The notes under the pieces are model-generated. The model worked only from the letters and a program-made list of their open reading frames with translations. It did not search any database and had not been told where the DNA came from. A program made the translations under genes and the position numbers. From Bacillus spongiae (GTDB taxonomy: Bacteria > Bacillota > Bacilli > Bacillales > Bacillaceae_K): a stretch of DNA of 64,000 nt. Each line of letters begins with the position of its first letter. Position 1 is the first letter of the stretch. The stretch lies in assembly GCF_037120725.1 (NCBI RefSeq), contig NZ_JBBAXC010000003.1, positions 124,001 to 188,000 of the forward strand, given 5' to 3'. Shown here piece after piece: positions 20,029-29,770 of this stretch.

Positions 20029-20294
20029 GTAGAAATAACGTGAAACGAGATGATTATGCTTTATTTGTGTCTCGTAACGAGAGATGTCAATTAATAAAGT
20101 GTATGAATGATAAAACGCAATGGATAGAGAACACTTTATTGGAGTTTACAGGGAATCCTGTTTCTCATAGAAAAAATAATGTATTGGAGGAATGAATGAA
20201 AATGAACAAAACAGTGAGAAAAGAAAAAATGATTGTACTTGATCTTGATGATGGTTAGTGAGTAGACAACAGGAGTGGAAAGGTGTGATGAAGA
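20029..20294 (+). other. bmrC untranslated leader with two doubtful small frames
   Basis: Between the second terminator and bmrC lie two short in-phase frames. A 30-codon frame from ATG 20104 ends at 20195 without a clear ribosome binding site. A 20-codon frame at 20196-20258 has TTGGAGG just upstream. Either could be part of the translational control of bmrC, or chance. No known protein is recognised. Confidence 0.35.
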
Positions 20295-22052
20295 ATGTTT
20301 AGTATTTTTACGAAATTAGCGTGGTTTTTTAAGGAGAATTGGAAGAGGTATAGCGTGGCAATCTTTTTCTTAATTCTTGTAGGTATTTTAGAAGTGCTTC
20401 CACCAAGAATTATAGGGATGGCCATTGATGATATTTTTATAGGTGCCTTAACGTCAACGCAATTAACGAAGTATTTACTATACTTAGTCGTTATAACGAT
20501 GGCAACATATGCTCTTACGTATATTTGGATGTATCAATTATTTGGTGGTTCTCATTTACTTGAAAAGAAGGTCCGGTCAAGATTAATGAGTCATTTATTA
20601 AGAATGACTCCTACATTTTACGAGAAGAACCGAACTGGTGACCTAATGGCAAGAGCTACGAACGATTTGCAAGCGATATCGACTACAGCAGGGTTTGGTG
20701 TACTTACTTTGGTCGATTCAAGTATTTATATGATTACGATATTAATTACAATGATTGTCTTTGTAAGCTGGGAGTTGACGTTAGTATCCATTCTTCCGCT
20801 TCCTATAATGGCGATTCTAATACAAATATATGGAAAGAAGATTCATGCTCGTTTTACAAGTGCGCAAGATGCCTTTGGTGATATGAATGACCGAGTACTT
20901 GAATCAGTTGCAGGAGTAAGAGTCATTAGGGCATATGTCCAAGAACGAGCGGATGAAAAGCAGTTTTCTGACATGACCGAAGATGTTTATAACAAGAATA
21001 TTGAAGTTGCAAAAATCGATTCATTATTTGAACCAACGATTAAAATTCTTGTTGGGCTAAGCTATTTAATAGGGTTAGGCTATGGTGCTTATCTTGTGTT
21101 CCATCAAAGCCTTACTTTAGGAGAGCTTGTTTCGTTTAACGTTTACCTTGGCATGTTAATCTGGCCAATGTTTGCGATTGGAGAGTTAATTAACGTTATG
21201 CAAAGGGGAAATGCTTCACTTGATCGTGTTCAGGACACACTTTCATATGAAGAGGATGTGAAAAATCCAGTTAATCCCCTTAATGTAAATAATCCATCAA
21301 CTATCCAATTTAATCATGTAACATTTCAATATCCTTCCTCGAAAGTTCCTAACTTATCAAGTGTTAACGTCCAATTGAAAAAGGGGGAGACACTAGGAAT
21401 CGTTGGGAAAACAGGAAGTGGAAAAACAACGTTTATAAAACAGTTATTAAGAGAATATCCAGTTGGTGATGGATTATTGTCAGTTGGAGACGTTCCGATT
21501 AATCAACAGTTAAAAGCGAAAACACGTGAATGGATTGGTTACGTTCCACAAGATCATGTTTTATTCTCAAGATCCGTTCGAGATAATATTTTATTTGGTT
21601 CTGAGGAGAAAACTGATAAGGATTTACAAAAGGCCATTGACTTAGCTGTATTTAGCAAAGATTTAGAGCGATTGCCAGAGAAACTAGAAACACTCGTTGG
21701 TGAAAAAGGTGTGGCTTTGTCTGGAGGTCAAAAGCAGCGTATTTCCATAGCGAGAGCATTAATAAAAAATCCAGAAATTCTCATTTTGGACGATTCTCTT
21801 TCTGCTGTAGATGCGAAAACAGAAGCAGAAATTATTGAAAATATACGTCATGAAAGAAGCGATAAAACAACCATTATAACAACCCATCGTTTATCGGCTG
21901 TTCAACATGCCGATTGGATTATTGTTCTTGATGATGGATGCGTTTCAGAAGAAGGAACGCATAAGGAATTATTACAAAAGGACGGCTGGTATAAAGAGCA
22001 GTGGGTCAGACAACAAATTGAAGAAACCACCTTAGAGGAGGTGTCAAGATGA
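20295..22052 (+). CDS. bmrC: BmrC, subunit of heterodimeric multidrug ABC exporter
   Basis: A 585-residue half-transporter with an N-terminal six-helix exporter domain (about 1-310) and a C-terminal nucleotide-binding domain. Walker A GKTGSGKT is near residue 370, signature LSGGQ near 475 and Walker B ILILDDS near 495. The residue after the Walker B Asp is Asp, not the catalytic Glu, so this subunit carries the degenerate catalytic position, as known for BmrC (YheI). Length equals B. subtilis BmrC. The pair exports drugs and dyes across the cytoplasmic membrane. AAAGGTG precedes the ATG. The stop overlaps the start of bmrD by four bases. Expression is probably set by the upstream attenuator. 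Confidence 0.93.
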   Translation: MFSIFTKLAWFFKENWKRYSVAIFFLILVGILEVLPPRIIGMAIDDIFIGALTSTQLTKYLLYLVVITMATYALTYIWMYQLFGGSHLLEKKVRSRLMSHLLRMTPTFYEKNRTGDLMARATNDLQAISTTAGFGVLTLVDSSIYMITILITMIVFVSWELTLVSILPLPIMAILIQIYGKKIHARFTSAQDAFGDMNDRVLESVAGVRVIRAYVQERADEKQFSDMTEDVYNKNIEVAKIDSLFEPTIKILVGLSYLIGLGYGAYLVFHQSLTLGELVSFNVYLGMLIWPMFAIGELINVMQRGNASLDRVQDTLSYEEDVKNPVNPLNVNNPSTIQFNHVTFQYPSSKVPNLSSVNVQLKKGETLGIVGKTGSGKTTFIKQLLREYPVGDGLLSVGDVPINQQLKAKTREWIGYVPQDHVLFSRSVRDNILFGSEEKTDKDLQKAIDLAVFSKDLERLPEKLETLVGEKGVALSGGQKQRISIARALIKNPEILILDDSLSAVDAKTEAEIIENIRHERSDKTTIITTHRLSAVQHADWIIVLDDGCVSEEGTHKELLQKDGWYKEQWVRQQIEETTLEEVSR

Positions 22053-24070
22053 AGGTAGGAAAGCGATTATTTGAATATGCATTACTATACAAAAAAACGA
22101 TTATTATCGCACTTATCATGCTAACACTTTCTGTAGCTGCGGAGTTAACGGGTCCATTTATTGCAAAAAAAATTATAGACGATCATATTTTAGGAATTGA
22201 AGGGACTTGGTACGAGACGAAAGAGGGGAAGGACGCTATTGCTTATCAAAATAAGTGGTATAAACGGTCTGACTATTTAACGGATCAAGAAGAGAAGGGC
22301 AAAGCGGTTAGAGTATTACAAGTGGAGAAAAGCTTTTATTTTATCGGTGAAGAGGTTTTGTTTGATGGTAAAAGAAGTTATGAGGATGGGGTGCTAACGA
22401 TTGAAAAGGCGAATCGTACTGCGACTTATTCAGCACATCGCCTCAATACAGATGAGTTATTGGCATTTTATCAGCCTGAAATTTCCCGCATCGTAAAGCT
22501 TATTTTGTTTTATTTTGTCCTTTTGATTGTAGCGTCAATTTTTCACTATGGGCAAAATTTATATTTGAAAACGGCATCTAATCGAATTATACAAAAAATG
22601 CGAAATGATATTTTTCAGCATACGCAAACCTTACCAATTCGATATTTCGACACTTTACCTGCAGGAAAAGTTGTGGCAAGAATTACAAATGATACAGAGG
22701 CCATTAGGGAATTATATGTGACCGTCTTGTCCACATTTTTTACAAGTGCAATTTATATAAGTGGTATTTACGTGGCGTTGTTTATTTTGAATCCGACATT
22801 GGCAACGATTAGCTTAATATTGCTCCCAATTTTATATATTTGGATCATTCTTTACCGAAAATATGCTTCGAAATATAACAAAATTATTCGCTCAAAAGTA
22901 AGCGACATCAATGCAATGGTAAATGAGTCAATACAAGGTATGAGCATTATTCAGGCTTTCGGTCGTGAACAAAAAACGGTTAAGGAATTCGATGAATTAA
23001 ATGAAACTCACTTTAAGTTTCAAAATAAGTTATTAAATTTAAATTCATTAACTTCCCACAACCTTGTAAATATTTTAAGAAATTTAGCCTTTGTTATGTT
23101 TATTTGGTATTTTGGTGGAGGCTCCCTTGGCGGTGGAGGTTTTGTCACACTAGGAGTGTTATATGCATTTGTTGATTATATTAATCGACTGTTCCAGCCT
23201 GTAACGGGTATGGTAAATCAGTTGGCTAATTTAGAGCAAGCTCTTGTAGCAGGAGAAAGAGTGTTTACGTTACTAGACGAAAAAGGGGTTAAGGTAAGTG
23301 ATCAATCTATTCCTCGATATAAAGGAAATGTGACATTTCAACATGTTTCCTTTGGTTACAGTGAAAACCATTATGTGCTAAAAGATATTCATTTTGAAGC
23401 GAAGCAAGGAGAAACCATCGCTTTAGTTGGGCACACTGGATCTGGAAAAAGTTCTATTATGAACCTTTTGTTCCGTTTCTATGACTGTGATGAAGGGAAA
23501 ATCCTTATTGATGGGAAGGATATCAAAGAATTTGATCATCAAACGATACGTGAACATATGGGAATTGTTTTGCAAGATCCATATTTGTTTTCAGGTACTA
23601 TTGCTACTAACGTGACTTTAAACTCTTCAAAAATTTCTCGTGAGAAAATGGAAAAAGCGTTAAAAGCTGTAGGTGCAAATCGTGTGATGACTCATTTAGA
23701 AGAGGGGTTAGATACAGAAGTAGTTGAAAAAGGAAGTACGCTATCCTCAGGTCAACGACAGCTAATTTCTTTTGCTAGAGCATTAGCATTTGATCCTGCC
23801 ATCTTAATTCTTGACGAAGCAACTTCAAGTATTGATACTGAAACAGAATCTATCATTCAGAATGCGATGGAAGTATTGAAAAAAGGAAGAACGACGTTTA
23901 TAATTGCGCACCGTCTTTCAACGATTAAAAATGCAGATCAAATTATTGTGTTGGATAAAGGAGAGATGATTGAAAAAGGTACACATGATGAGCTAATGAA
24001 CTTGAAAGGTCGTTACTACCAAATGTATGAGTTGCAGAAAGGCAAAGAGTCTGTTAAGAAGATCTCTTGA
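22049..24070 (+). CDS. bmrD: BmrD, subunit of heterodimeric multidrug ABC exporter
   Basis: A 673-residue half-transporter, the same length as B. subtilis BmrD (YheH). Between the first and second membrane helices (about residues 45-145) is an inserted hydrophilic domain facing outside, a known special feature of BmrD. The nucleotide-binding domain has Walker A GHTGSGKSS near 460, an altered signature LSSGQ near 564, and Walker B ILILDEA with the catalytic Glu near 587. The complete hydrolysis site of the dimer is thus formed by this subunit's Walker motifs and the LSGGQ of BmrC. Coupled to bmrC by ATGA overlap, with GAGGTG upstream. Confidence 0.94.
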   Translation: MKVGKRLFEYALLYKKTIIIALIMLTLSVAAELTGPFIAKKIIDDHILGIEGTWYETKEGKDAIAYQNKWYKRSDYLTDQEEKGKAVRVLQVEKSFYFIGEEVLFDGKRSYEDGVLTIEKANRTATYSAHRLNTDELLAFYQPEISRIVKLILFYFVLLIVASIFHYGQNLYLKTASNRIIQKMRNDIFQHTQTLPIRYFDTLPAGKVVARITNDTEAIRELYVTVLSTFFTSAIYISGIYVALFILNPTLATISLILLPILYIWIILYRKYASKYNKIIRSKVSDINAMVNESIQGMSIIQAFGREQKTVKEFDELNETHFKFQNKLLNLNSLTSHNLVNILRNLAFVMFIWYFGGGSLGGGGFVTLGVLYAFVDYINRLFQPVTGMVNQLANLEQALVAGERVFTLLDEKGVKVSDQSIPRYKGNVTFQHVSFGYSENHYVLKDIHFEAKQGETIALVGHTGSGKSSIMNLLFRFYDCDEGKILIDGKDIKEFDHQTIREHMGIVLQDPYLFSGTIATNVTLNSSKISREKMEKALKAVGANRVMTHLEEGLDTEVVEKGSTLSSGQRQLISFARALAFDPAILILDEATSSIDTETESIIQNAMEVLKKGRTTFIIAHRLSTIKNADQIIVLDKGEMIEKGTHDELMNLKGRYYQMYELQKGKESVKKIS

Positions 24071-24120
24071 ACAAACTCCTTTACCATTTAGTAGAAAATT
24101 AATATAGCTTCCGAAGTTTG

Positions 24121-24161
24121 AACTGCACCTCCATTAAGACAACCAGGAGGTGTAGTTTTTA
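24121..24161 (+). terminator. terminator of the bmrCD operon
   Basis: CTGCACCTCC pairs with GGAGGTGTAG across a 13-base loop (one G-U or mismatch), followed by TTTTTAAAC. Confidence 0.8.
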
Positions 24162-24237
24162 AACATTTTTTAGAAAAAAAGTTCTTATTATCTCTATCTT
24201 AAGAAAGCCACCATATGTTCATTAATTTTAAATCTCC

Positions 24238-24858
24238 TTAATAAGTTATACCGATTCTAGCGTATTCATAATCATGATTCGTTAATAATGAATAGGTAAA
24301 ATCCGCCGTATCATAAATGGAAATGGAGCTACTGCTTTCAGGAAGTTGATGCTTTTGTACCCGATAATTTCCTTGCCTTTGTCCAGTAGGTAAATAGGTA
24401 GGACAAACGATGGACCACTCCATATTGGATTGTTTTAGCATAAAATAAGTTTTTAAATGATCTTTTACAGCCGTTGTCTTTTTTCGCTTTGATTCAACTG
24501 TTAAAAATCGGAACGTACCCGGATTGGACCTGGACTGTAAAATACCAGCAGTTCCAATGGTAATAATACGTTTTACGTTGAAAAGGCGCATTGATTTTAA
24601 GATGAGTGGCATACTTTTGGATAGAGTACTATTTTGATCTGTTCCTAAACAACTAACAACAATGTCCGATTGGTTCATTGTATTCTGTATGTCCGTCTCA
24701 TCTAGAACATTTCCTTGAATAACGGAAAGATTGGAAGAACTAATGGTGATTTTTTCCTTATTACGGACGAGAACACGAACGTCATGTCCACCTTGAACCA
24801 TGTTATCAAGTAGAATGGACCCTACTCTTCCTGTTGCTCCAAATAAACAAATTTTCAC
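24238..24858 (-). CDS. yheG: NAD(P)H-binding protein YheG
   Basis: A 206-residue atypical short-chain dehydrogenase/NmrA-like protein, matching YheG in length and in its position beside yheH/yheI. The N-terminal Rossmann motif GATGRVGS is at residues 8-15, and VSCLGT near residue 88 is typical of biliverdin reductase B-like and NmrA-like proteins. The characteristic catalytic YxxxK is not evident; a flavin reductase or redox-sensor role is possible. It begins at GTG with AAAGGAG upstream. It converges on the bmrCD operon. Confidence 0.82.
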   Translation of the reverse strand: MKICLFGATGRVGSILLDNMVQGGHDVRVLVRNKEKITISSSNLSVIQGNVLDETDIQNTMNQSDIVVSCLGTDQNSTLSKSMPLILKSMRLFNVKRIITIGTAGILQSRSNPGTFRFLTVESKRKKTTAVKDHLKTYFMLKQSNMEWSIVCPTYLPTGQRQGNYRVQKHQLPESSSSISIYDTADFTYSLLTNHDYEYARIGITY

Positions 24859-24926
24859 GGAAATTCTCCTTTATTTATTAATAATCTAATTTTACAGGAA
24901 GAAATCAGCGATCGAAATCTTTTTGA

Positions 24927-24955
24927 TTGACAATTAATAATGATAGTCGTAAGAT
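24927..24955 (+). promoter_or_regulatory. sigma-A promoter of tcyABC
   Basis: TTGACA at 24927-24932, a 17-base spacer and TAAGAT at 24950-24955. The spacer contains TAATAATGATAGTC, which has partial similarity to a Fur box (about 11 of 15 positions); iron control is only a possibility. Confidence 0.6.
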
Positions 24956-25001
24956 GACATTTGTATTAATTAATCCGATAAGAATAATGGGGGTTTAAAT
25001 A

Positions 25002-25796
25002 ATGAAAAAGTGGATACTTACTTTAGGAATTAGTGTAGCTATGTTTGGATTAGCTGCCTGTGGTTCTGGAGATAAAAAAGATGAAGCTACAAGTGATACT
25101 GCACTCTATGACAGGGTCATTGAGGATGGAGAATTATTAATTGGAACAGAGGGGACTTATCCTCCGTACTCTTTTCATGACGATTCAGGTGATTTAACTG
25201 GTTTTGACGTAGAAATTGCTCGTGAAGTAGCGAAGCGACTTGGTGTAGAAGCAGTATTTAAGGAGACACAGTGGGATGCAATGTTTGAAGGGTTAAATTC
25301 TAAGCGCTTTGATATGATTGCGAACCAAGTAGGTATTAAAGAAGACCGTATAGAGAAGTATGATTTTTCGATTCCTTATATTTCTTCCTCTGCCGTATTA
25401 GTAACTGCTGAAGATAGTGATGTTACATCATTTGAAGATATTGAAGGGTTAACATCTGCTCAATCTTTAACCAGTAATTACAGGGAAATCGCTGAGGATT
25501 ATGGTGCAAAGGTCCAAGGAGTAGATGGATTAGCACAAGCAATTGAACTTTTAGCTGCAGGGCGTGTAGATGTAACAATTAATGATAAGCTTTCAATATT
25601 AGACTATAAGCAAAAACAACCAAATGCGAAAATTAAAATTGCAGCAACATCTGAAGACGCTTCTGAAAGTGGATTAATGTTTAATCAAGGTAACGATAAA
25701 TTGGTCGATGAAGTGAACAAAGCGTTAGAGGAAATGATGGAAGATGGAACATATTTAGAAATTTCCGAAAAATGGTTTGGAGAAGATGTTAGGTAG
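25002..25796 (+). CDS. tcyA: L-cystine ABC transporter substrate-binding lipoprotein
   Basis: A 264-residue solute-binding lipoprotein of the polar amino-acid family. The signal peptide ends in the lipobox LAAC, with lipidated Cys20. The mature protein contains [47 protein letters not shown] and the stretch SAQSLTSNY. These are shared with B. subtilis TcyA (YckK), supporting L-cystine as ligand. ATG is preceded by GGGGG. First gene of tcyABC, with its own promoter. Confidence 0.88.
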   Translation: MKKWILTLGISVAMFGLAACGSGDKKDEATSDTALYDRVIEDGELLIGTEGTYPPYSFHDDSGDLTGFDVEIAREVAKRLGVEAVFKETQWDAMFEGLNSKRFDMIANQVGIKEDRIEKYDFSIPYISSSAVLVTAEDSDVTSFEDIEGLTSAQSLTSNYREIAEDYGAKVQGVDGLAQAIELLAAGRVDVTINDKLSILDYKQKQPNAKIKIAATSEDASESGLMFNQGNDKLVDEVNKALEEMMEDGTYLEISEKWFGEDVR

Positions 25797-26484
25797 TATT
25801 TTTCAAGATCCCGAAAGAATGATGGACATTTTGCAAAGCTCCCTCTTGCCTCTGCTTAAGGGAGCTTTGTATTATTCAATTCCTCTAACAATATGGTCTT
25901 TCATTTTTGGGATGATGTTGGCTATCTTAACTGCATTAGCGAGGTTATCAGGAAGTAAATTATTCAGGGGAGTGGCGAGAGTTTACGTTTCCGCCATTCG
26001 TGGAACACCACTTCTAGTACAATTATTTATTATTTTCTATGGGTTACCAACGTTAGAAATTGAATTTTTAAAGTTTGATCCCTTTCCGTCTGCTGTCATT
26101 GCATTTTCCTTAAATGTAGGGGCATATGCATCAGAAATTGTTCGTGCAGCGATACAGTCGATTCCAAAAGGACAATGGGAAGCTGCTTTTTCGATAGGAA
26201 TGACCTATCGTCAAGCATTAAGGCGCGTTATACTTCCACAAGCTGCTCGAGTTTCAATTCCGCCATTATCAAATACTTTTATTAGTCTAGTGAAGGATAC
26301 GTCTTTAGCATCGTTAGTATTAGTTACAGAGCTTTTTCGTAAAGCACAAGAAATAGCAGCCTCTAATTATGAATTTTTATTGATTTATACAGAAGCTGCA
26401 TTAATTTATTGGGTTATCTGTTTTATTTTATCCATAATTCAAGATCGAATTGAAAATAGACTAGACCGATTTGTAGCGAAATAG
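25786..26484 (+). CDS. tcyB: L-cystine ABC transporter permease
   Basis: A 232-residue inner-membrane permease of the His/Glu/Gln/Arg family with about five helices and the EAA loop [22 protein letters not shown] at about residues 142-163, which docks to the ATPase. ATG 25786 has GGAGA just upstream. The longer frame would begin at TTG 25777 without a ribosome binding site. Either start overlaps the end of tcyA, so translation is coupled. It forms the importer with TcyA and TcyC. Confidence 0.87.
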   Translation: MLGSIFQDPERMMDILQSSLLPLLKGALYYSIPLTIWSFIFGMMLAILTALARLSGSKLFRGVARVYVSAIRGTPLLVQLFIIFYGLPTLEIEFLKFDPFPSAVIAFSLNVGAYASEIVRAAIQSIPKGQWEAAFSIGMTYRQALRRVILPQAARVSIPPLSNTFISLVKDTSLASLVLVTELFRKAQEIAASNYEFLLIYTEAALIYWVICFILSIIQDRIENRLDRFVAK

Positions 26485-26499
26485 AGAGGAGGGAACAGA

Positions 26500-27234
26500 A
26501 TGATTTCGATTCGTAATTTGAAGAAAAGCTTTGGTTCTTTAGACGTATTAAAAGACATGAATCTTGAGGTAGAAAAGGGGCAGGTAATTGTACTTATTGG
26601 TCCATCTGGTTCGGGAAAAACAACGTTTCTCCGCTGCGTAAACGCTTTAGAAATTCCAAATAGTGGAGTAATTAATGTGGATCAATTGGAGTTGGATTTT
26701 GAGAATAAAATTTCTCAAGCAGACATATTGCAACTAAGAAGACAAACAGGAATGGTCTTTCAAAATTATAATTTATTTCCACATAAAACGGCGTTAGAAA
26801 ATGTCATGGAAGGTCCAATTATTGTACAACGGCGTAGAAAAGAAGAGGTAAGAAAGCTCGCTGTTTCCTTACTTGAAAAAGTTGGTCTAGGAGATAAAAT
26901 AGATTATTATCCTCATCAATTATCAGGGGGACAGCAACAGCGTGTTGGAATTGCACGTGCACTTGCTATCCAACCTAAAGTTATGTTATTTGACGAACCG
27001 ACATCTGCACTTGACCCTGAGCTTGTAGGGGAAGTTTTGAAGGTGATGAAAAATTTAGCAGAAGAAGGTTTAACGATGATAGTCGTCACTCATGAAATGA
27101 GATTTGCTAAGGAAGCTGCTGATAAAGTCATTTTTATGGACGGAGGATATGTGATAGAGAGTGGGAGCCCTGAGCAACTATTCGAGCATCCTAAAGAAGA
27201 GCGAACAAAACAGTTTTTGCAAGTTCTACAATAG
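26500..27234 (+). CDS. tcyC: L-cystine ABC transporter ATP-binding protein
   Basis: A 244-residue ATPase of the polar amino-acid import class. Walker [10 protein letters not shown] is near residue 32, Q-loop FQNYNLFPH near 86, signature LSGGQQQR near 140, Walker [14 protein letters not shown] near 160 and the switch His in VVTHEM near 199. It energises uptake with TcyB. AGAGGAGGG lies upstream of the ATG, 16 bases after tcyB. A very long hairpin terminator follows. Confidence 0.92.
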   Translation: MISIRNLKKSFGSLDVLKDMNLEVEKGQVIVLIGPSGSGKTTFLRCVNALEIPNSGVINVDQLELDFENKISQADILQLRRQTGMVFQNYNLFPHKTALENVMEGPIIVQRRRKEEVRKLAVSLLEKVGLGDKIDYYPHQLSGGQQQRVGIARALAIQPKVMLFDEPTSALDPELVGEVLKVMKNLAEEGLTMIVVTHEMRFAKEAADKVIFMDGGYVIESGSPEQLFEHPKEERTKQFLQVLQ

Positions 27235-27283
27235 AGACCTTGTTTTTCTAACGGGTTGTTAAGTACAATAAATTTAATAGAAA

Positions 27284-27332
27284 CACAAACAAAGGTCTAA
27301 TTCACAATGAATTAGACCTTTGTTTGTGAAAG
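27284..27332. terminator. 21-base perfect hairpin terminator
   Basis: Bases 27284-27304 are the exact reverse complement of 27308-27328, leaving a 3-base CAA loop. T-rich stretches lie within the distal arm. It ends tcyABC; its symmetry means it could also act in the other direction. Confidence 0.8.
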
Positions 27333-27532
27333 TCATTTGCTTAAAATGATTCTGGGTTTCTATTTCTTTTATATTCGCTAATTATGTTGTTCGTTAAATT
27401 ATTTTTACACTATATAAAATGACTCATGGTGCTCTTTTAACAAGTTATTTAAGAAAATTAATCATCCTACAGGTTTATTTATGCCAAATGTGGAAAAGGG
27501 TAAGATAATACATTTTTTAGGGGGTAAACGAG

Positions 27533-28915
27533 ATGGATTATCGTACCGAAAGAGATACACTCGGTGAAGTGAAGGTGAAAACAGACCGATTTTGGGGAGC
27601 CCAAACCCAGAGAAGTATGGAAAACTTCAAAATAGGAATTGAGAAGATGCCACTTGAAATCATATACGCTTTTGCCCAATTGAAAAAAGCTTCCGCCATT
27701 GTGAACGAAGAATACGGCACTTTGTCGACAAATAAAAAAAATCTGATTGTAAGGGCATGTGAAAACATTTTACGAGGGGAGTTAGACGAACATTTTCCAC
27801 TAGTTGTTTGGCAAACAGGTAGTGGAACGCAAACGAATATGAACGTAAATGAAGTCATTTCTTTTATTGCTAATCAATTAAGTAAAGAAGAGAGAGTACA
27901 TCCAAATGATGATGTGAATAGGTCTCAAAGTTCGAATGATACCTTCCCTACTGCGATGCATATTGCAGCATATGATCAAATCCATAAGAAACTTCTCCCC
28001 ACATTAACTGAATTTGCAGAAGTATTAAAGGAAAAAGAAACTGAATTTATGAAAGTGCTAAAAATTGGTCGAACCCATTTGCAGGATGCTACTCCACTAA
28101 CATTAGGCCAAGAAATCAGTGGCTGGCGAATGATGATTAAACATTCAACGGCCATGATAGAAGAGAGTAGTCAGCGTTTATTGAATTTAGCGATTGGAGG
28201 AACGGCCGTAGGAACAGGAATAAATGCACCTAAGGAGTTCGGAAATAAGGTTGCGAATCAATTAAGGAATCAAATGAGTTATGAATTTATTTCATCTGAT
28301 AATAAGTTTCACGCCTTAACAAGCCATGATGAAATGGTTTATGTACATGGAGCGATGAAAGGATTAGCAGCTAATGTGATGAAAATCGCCAATGATATTC
28401 GTTGGTTATCAAGTGGTCCTCGAAGTGGAATTGGAGAAATCAGTATTCCTGCTAATGAACCAGGAAGTTCTATCATGCCGGGGAAAGTAAATCCGACGCA
28501 AAGTGAAGCGATTACCATGGTCGCTACTCAAATATTTGGGAATGATGCCACGATTGGCTTTGCTGCAAGTCAAGGGAACTTTGAGTTGAATGTATACAAA
28601 CCCGTAATTTTATATAATTTTTTACAGAGTGTACGATTACTAACCGATGGGATTGCATCCTTTACATCTAATTGTATAAAGGGATTGTCGATAAATAAGG
28701 AAACCATTGATAAGCATGTAAATAATTCATTGATGCTAGTAACTGCGTTGAATCCTTACATCGGCTATGAGAAAGCAGCTGAGATTGCCAAACTTGCCTT
28801 TAAGACTCATTCTACTTTAAAACAAGCTGCTCTTAAGCTAGGTTATGTAACGGATGAGGAATATGATGAATGGATTCAACCGATTAAGATGGTTAATCTG
28901 GAAGACGATCAGTAG
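27533..28915 (+). CDS. fumC: class II fumarate hydratase
   Basis: A 460-residue fumarase, the citric acid cycle enzyme that hydrates fumarate to L-malate. The superfamily signature [11 protein letters not shown] is at about 311-321. The substrate-binding SGTQTN is near 98, [11 protein letters not shown] near 136 and [10 protein letters not shown] near 183. Length equals that of other FumC/CitG enzymes. AGGGGG precedes the ATG. Monocistronic, with no other citrate-cycle gene nearby. Confidence 0.95.
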   Translation: MDYRTERDTLGEVKVKTDRFWGAQTQRSMENFKIGIEKMPLEIIYAFAQLKKASAIVNEEYGTLSTNKKNLIVRACENILRGELDEHFPLVVWQTGSGTQTNMNVNEVISFIANQLSKEERVHPNDDVNRSQSSNDTFPTAMHIAAYDQIHKKLLPTLTEFAEVLKEKETEFMKVLKIGRTHLQDATPLTLGQEISGWRMMIKHSTAMIEESSQRLLNLAIGGTAVGTGINAPKEFGNKVANQLRNQMSYEFISSDNKFHALTSHDEMVYVHGAMKGLAANVMKIANDIRWLSSGPRSGIGEISIPANEPGSSIMPGKVNPTQSEAITMVATQIFGNDATIGFAASQGNFELNVYKPVILYNFLQSVRLLTDGIASFTSNCIKGLSINKETIDKHVNNSLMLVTALNPYIGYEKAAEIAKLAFKTHSTLKQAALKLGYVTDEEYDEWIQPIKMVNLEDDQ

Positions 28916-28920
28916 CATAC

Positions 28921-28950
28921 AAAAGCCCCTGCAAGTATTGCAGGGGCAAG
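28921..28950 (-). terminator. terminator of the small spore protein gene
   Basis: GCCCCTGCAA and TTGCAGGGGC form a 10-base stem around a 4-base loop. The T-run lies on the minus strand, so it serves the spore protein gene; it may also reduce read-through from fumC. Confidence 0.8.
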
Positions 28951-28970
28951 CCATATCATATTTAATTGTA

Positions 28971-29183
28971 TTAATGTTGTTGGTGTCCACCAATTTGTTG
29001 CTCTGCCATTTGTACTAAGCGCTTTGTAATTTCTCCACCAACAGAACCATTTGCTCGAGCTGTTGCATCTGGTCCAAGCTGTACACCAAATTCAGAAGCA
29101 ATTTCATACTTCATTTGATCGATTGCCGCCTGAGCACCTGGAGCCACTAATTGGTTTGAAGAGTTATTAGGTTGTTGTTGCAT
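28971..29183 (-). CDS. alpha/beta-type small acid-soluble spore protein
   Basis: A 70-residue SASP that coats and protects DNA in the dormant spore. Both family signatures are present: [10 protein letters not shown], including the site cut by germination protease GPR, and the C-terminal [12 protein letters not shown]. The N-terminus is Asn/Gln-rich. The protein corresponds in position to sspB of B. subtilis, but paralogues are too similar for an exact symbol. AAGGAGATG precedes the ATG. A forespore sigma-G promoter is expected, but only a partial match (CATATAA) was seen. Confidence 0.95.
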   Translation of the reverse strand: MQQQPNNSSNQLVAPGAQAAIDQMKYEIASEFGVQLGPDATARANGSVGGEITKRLVQMAEQQIGGHQQH

Positions 29184-29439
29184 GTTGTGTCATCTCCTTG
29201 TTGTCAGTTATATGGTTGGGTTAGCTGGAATTGCACCAGCGCGCATGAAGCGATCAATTTGTTTGATATAACCCATCGATGAAATGTTGCTGCTGTTACT
29301 CTCTATTATGGTATTAGGTGTATATGATTATACAAATAGTCAACGTGGTAATATATTCCTTGTTAGACTTGCGTCAACATACATATTTCTTCGTTTTTCT
29401 GAAAAAATAAACAGAAAATGAATTGAAGGATAAATGGTG

Positions 29440-29697
29440 ATGAATATGAAAGTTTGTCCACTCTGTAACGGCTTAAAGCAACCACATATAGTATGCACGA
29501 CTTGTAACAATGAGATGCAAAACACCGGGCGAATATATGATTTCTTTGATGAGTATAGTGCTTATATGGATATTGAAAGTATGAAGTTAGTTGATGGTGT
29601 AACAAGTAGTGGAGAACAGGAGCAGTGTTCGCATCTGTTTTATTGTGACATTTGTAAGGCTTCGTTCATAAAAAAAATTCTATTGGAAGAGTGTTAA
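29440..29697 (+). CDS. small zinc-ribbon-like protein
   Basis: An 85-residue protein not assigned to a named family. Two CxxC pairs near the N-terminus (CPLCNG and CTTCNN, residues about 5-22) and a further pair CDIC near residue 72 suggest a zinc-binding module. A free Cys ends the protein. Three ATG codons are in frame; 29440 is best spaced from GAAGGA. Likely real, given the ribosome binding site, compact spacing and a strong terminator directly after it. The Bacillus position between sspB and yheE fits YheF-like small genes, but no homology is claimed. Confidence 0.65.
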   Translation: MNMKVCPLCNGLKQPHIVCTTCNNEMQNTGRIYDFFDEYSAYMDIESMKLVDGVTSSGEQEQCSHLFYCDICKASFIKKILLEEC

Positions 29698-29711
29698 CAT
29701 CGTTTCTACAT

Positions 29712-29756
29712 AAATCAAAAAGGCGAGTCAAATTTATTGACTCGCCTTTTTGATTT
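29712..29756. terminator. bidirectional 20-base hairpin terminator
   Basis: Bases 29712-29731 are the reverse complement of 29737-29756, with a 5-base loop; the stem includes AAAAAGGCGAGTCAA. It lies between the convergent zinc-ribbon and msmX genes. Confidence 0.9.
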
Positions 29757-29770
29757 ATGTGTATGTTGAA

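Noticed and set aside
20007-20195. 62-codon frame after the bmr attenuator
   Set aside because: Its first ATG lies inside terminator 2 and lacks a ribosome binding site; at most the last 30 codons could be translated. Kept only as part of the leader description.
27284-27328. 21-base perfect inverted repeat considered as insertion-sequence end or mobile repeat
   Set aside because: Single copy in the window, located just after an operon, with a 3-base loop typical of a terminator.
29190-29245. Possible sigma-G promoter for the small spore protein gene on the minus strand
   Set aside because: CATATAA is an imperfect -10 and the nearest -35-like TGCAAT is 15 bases away.
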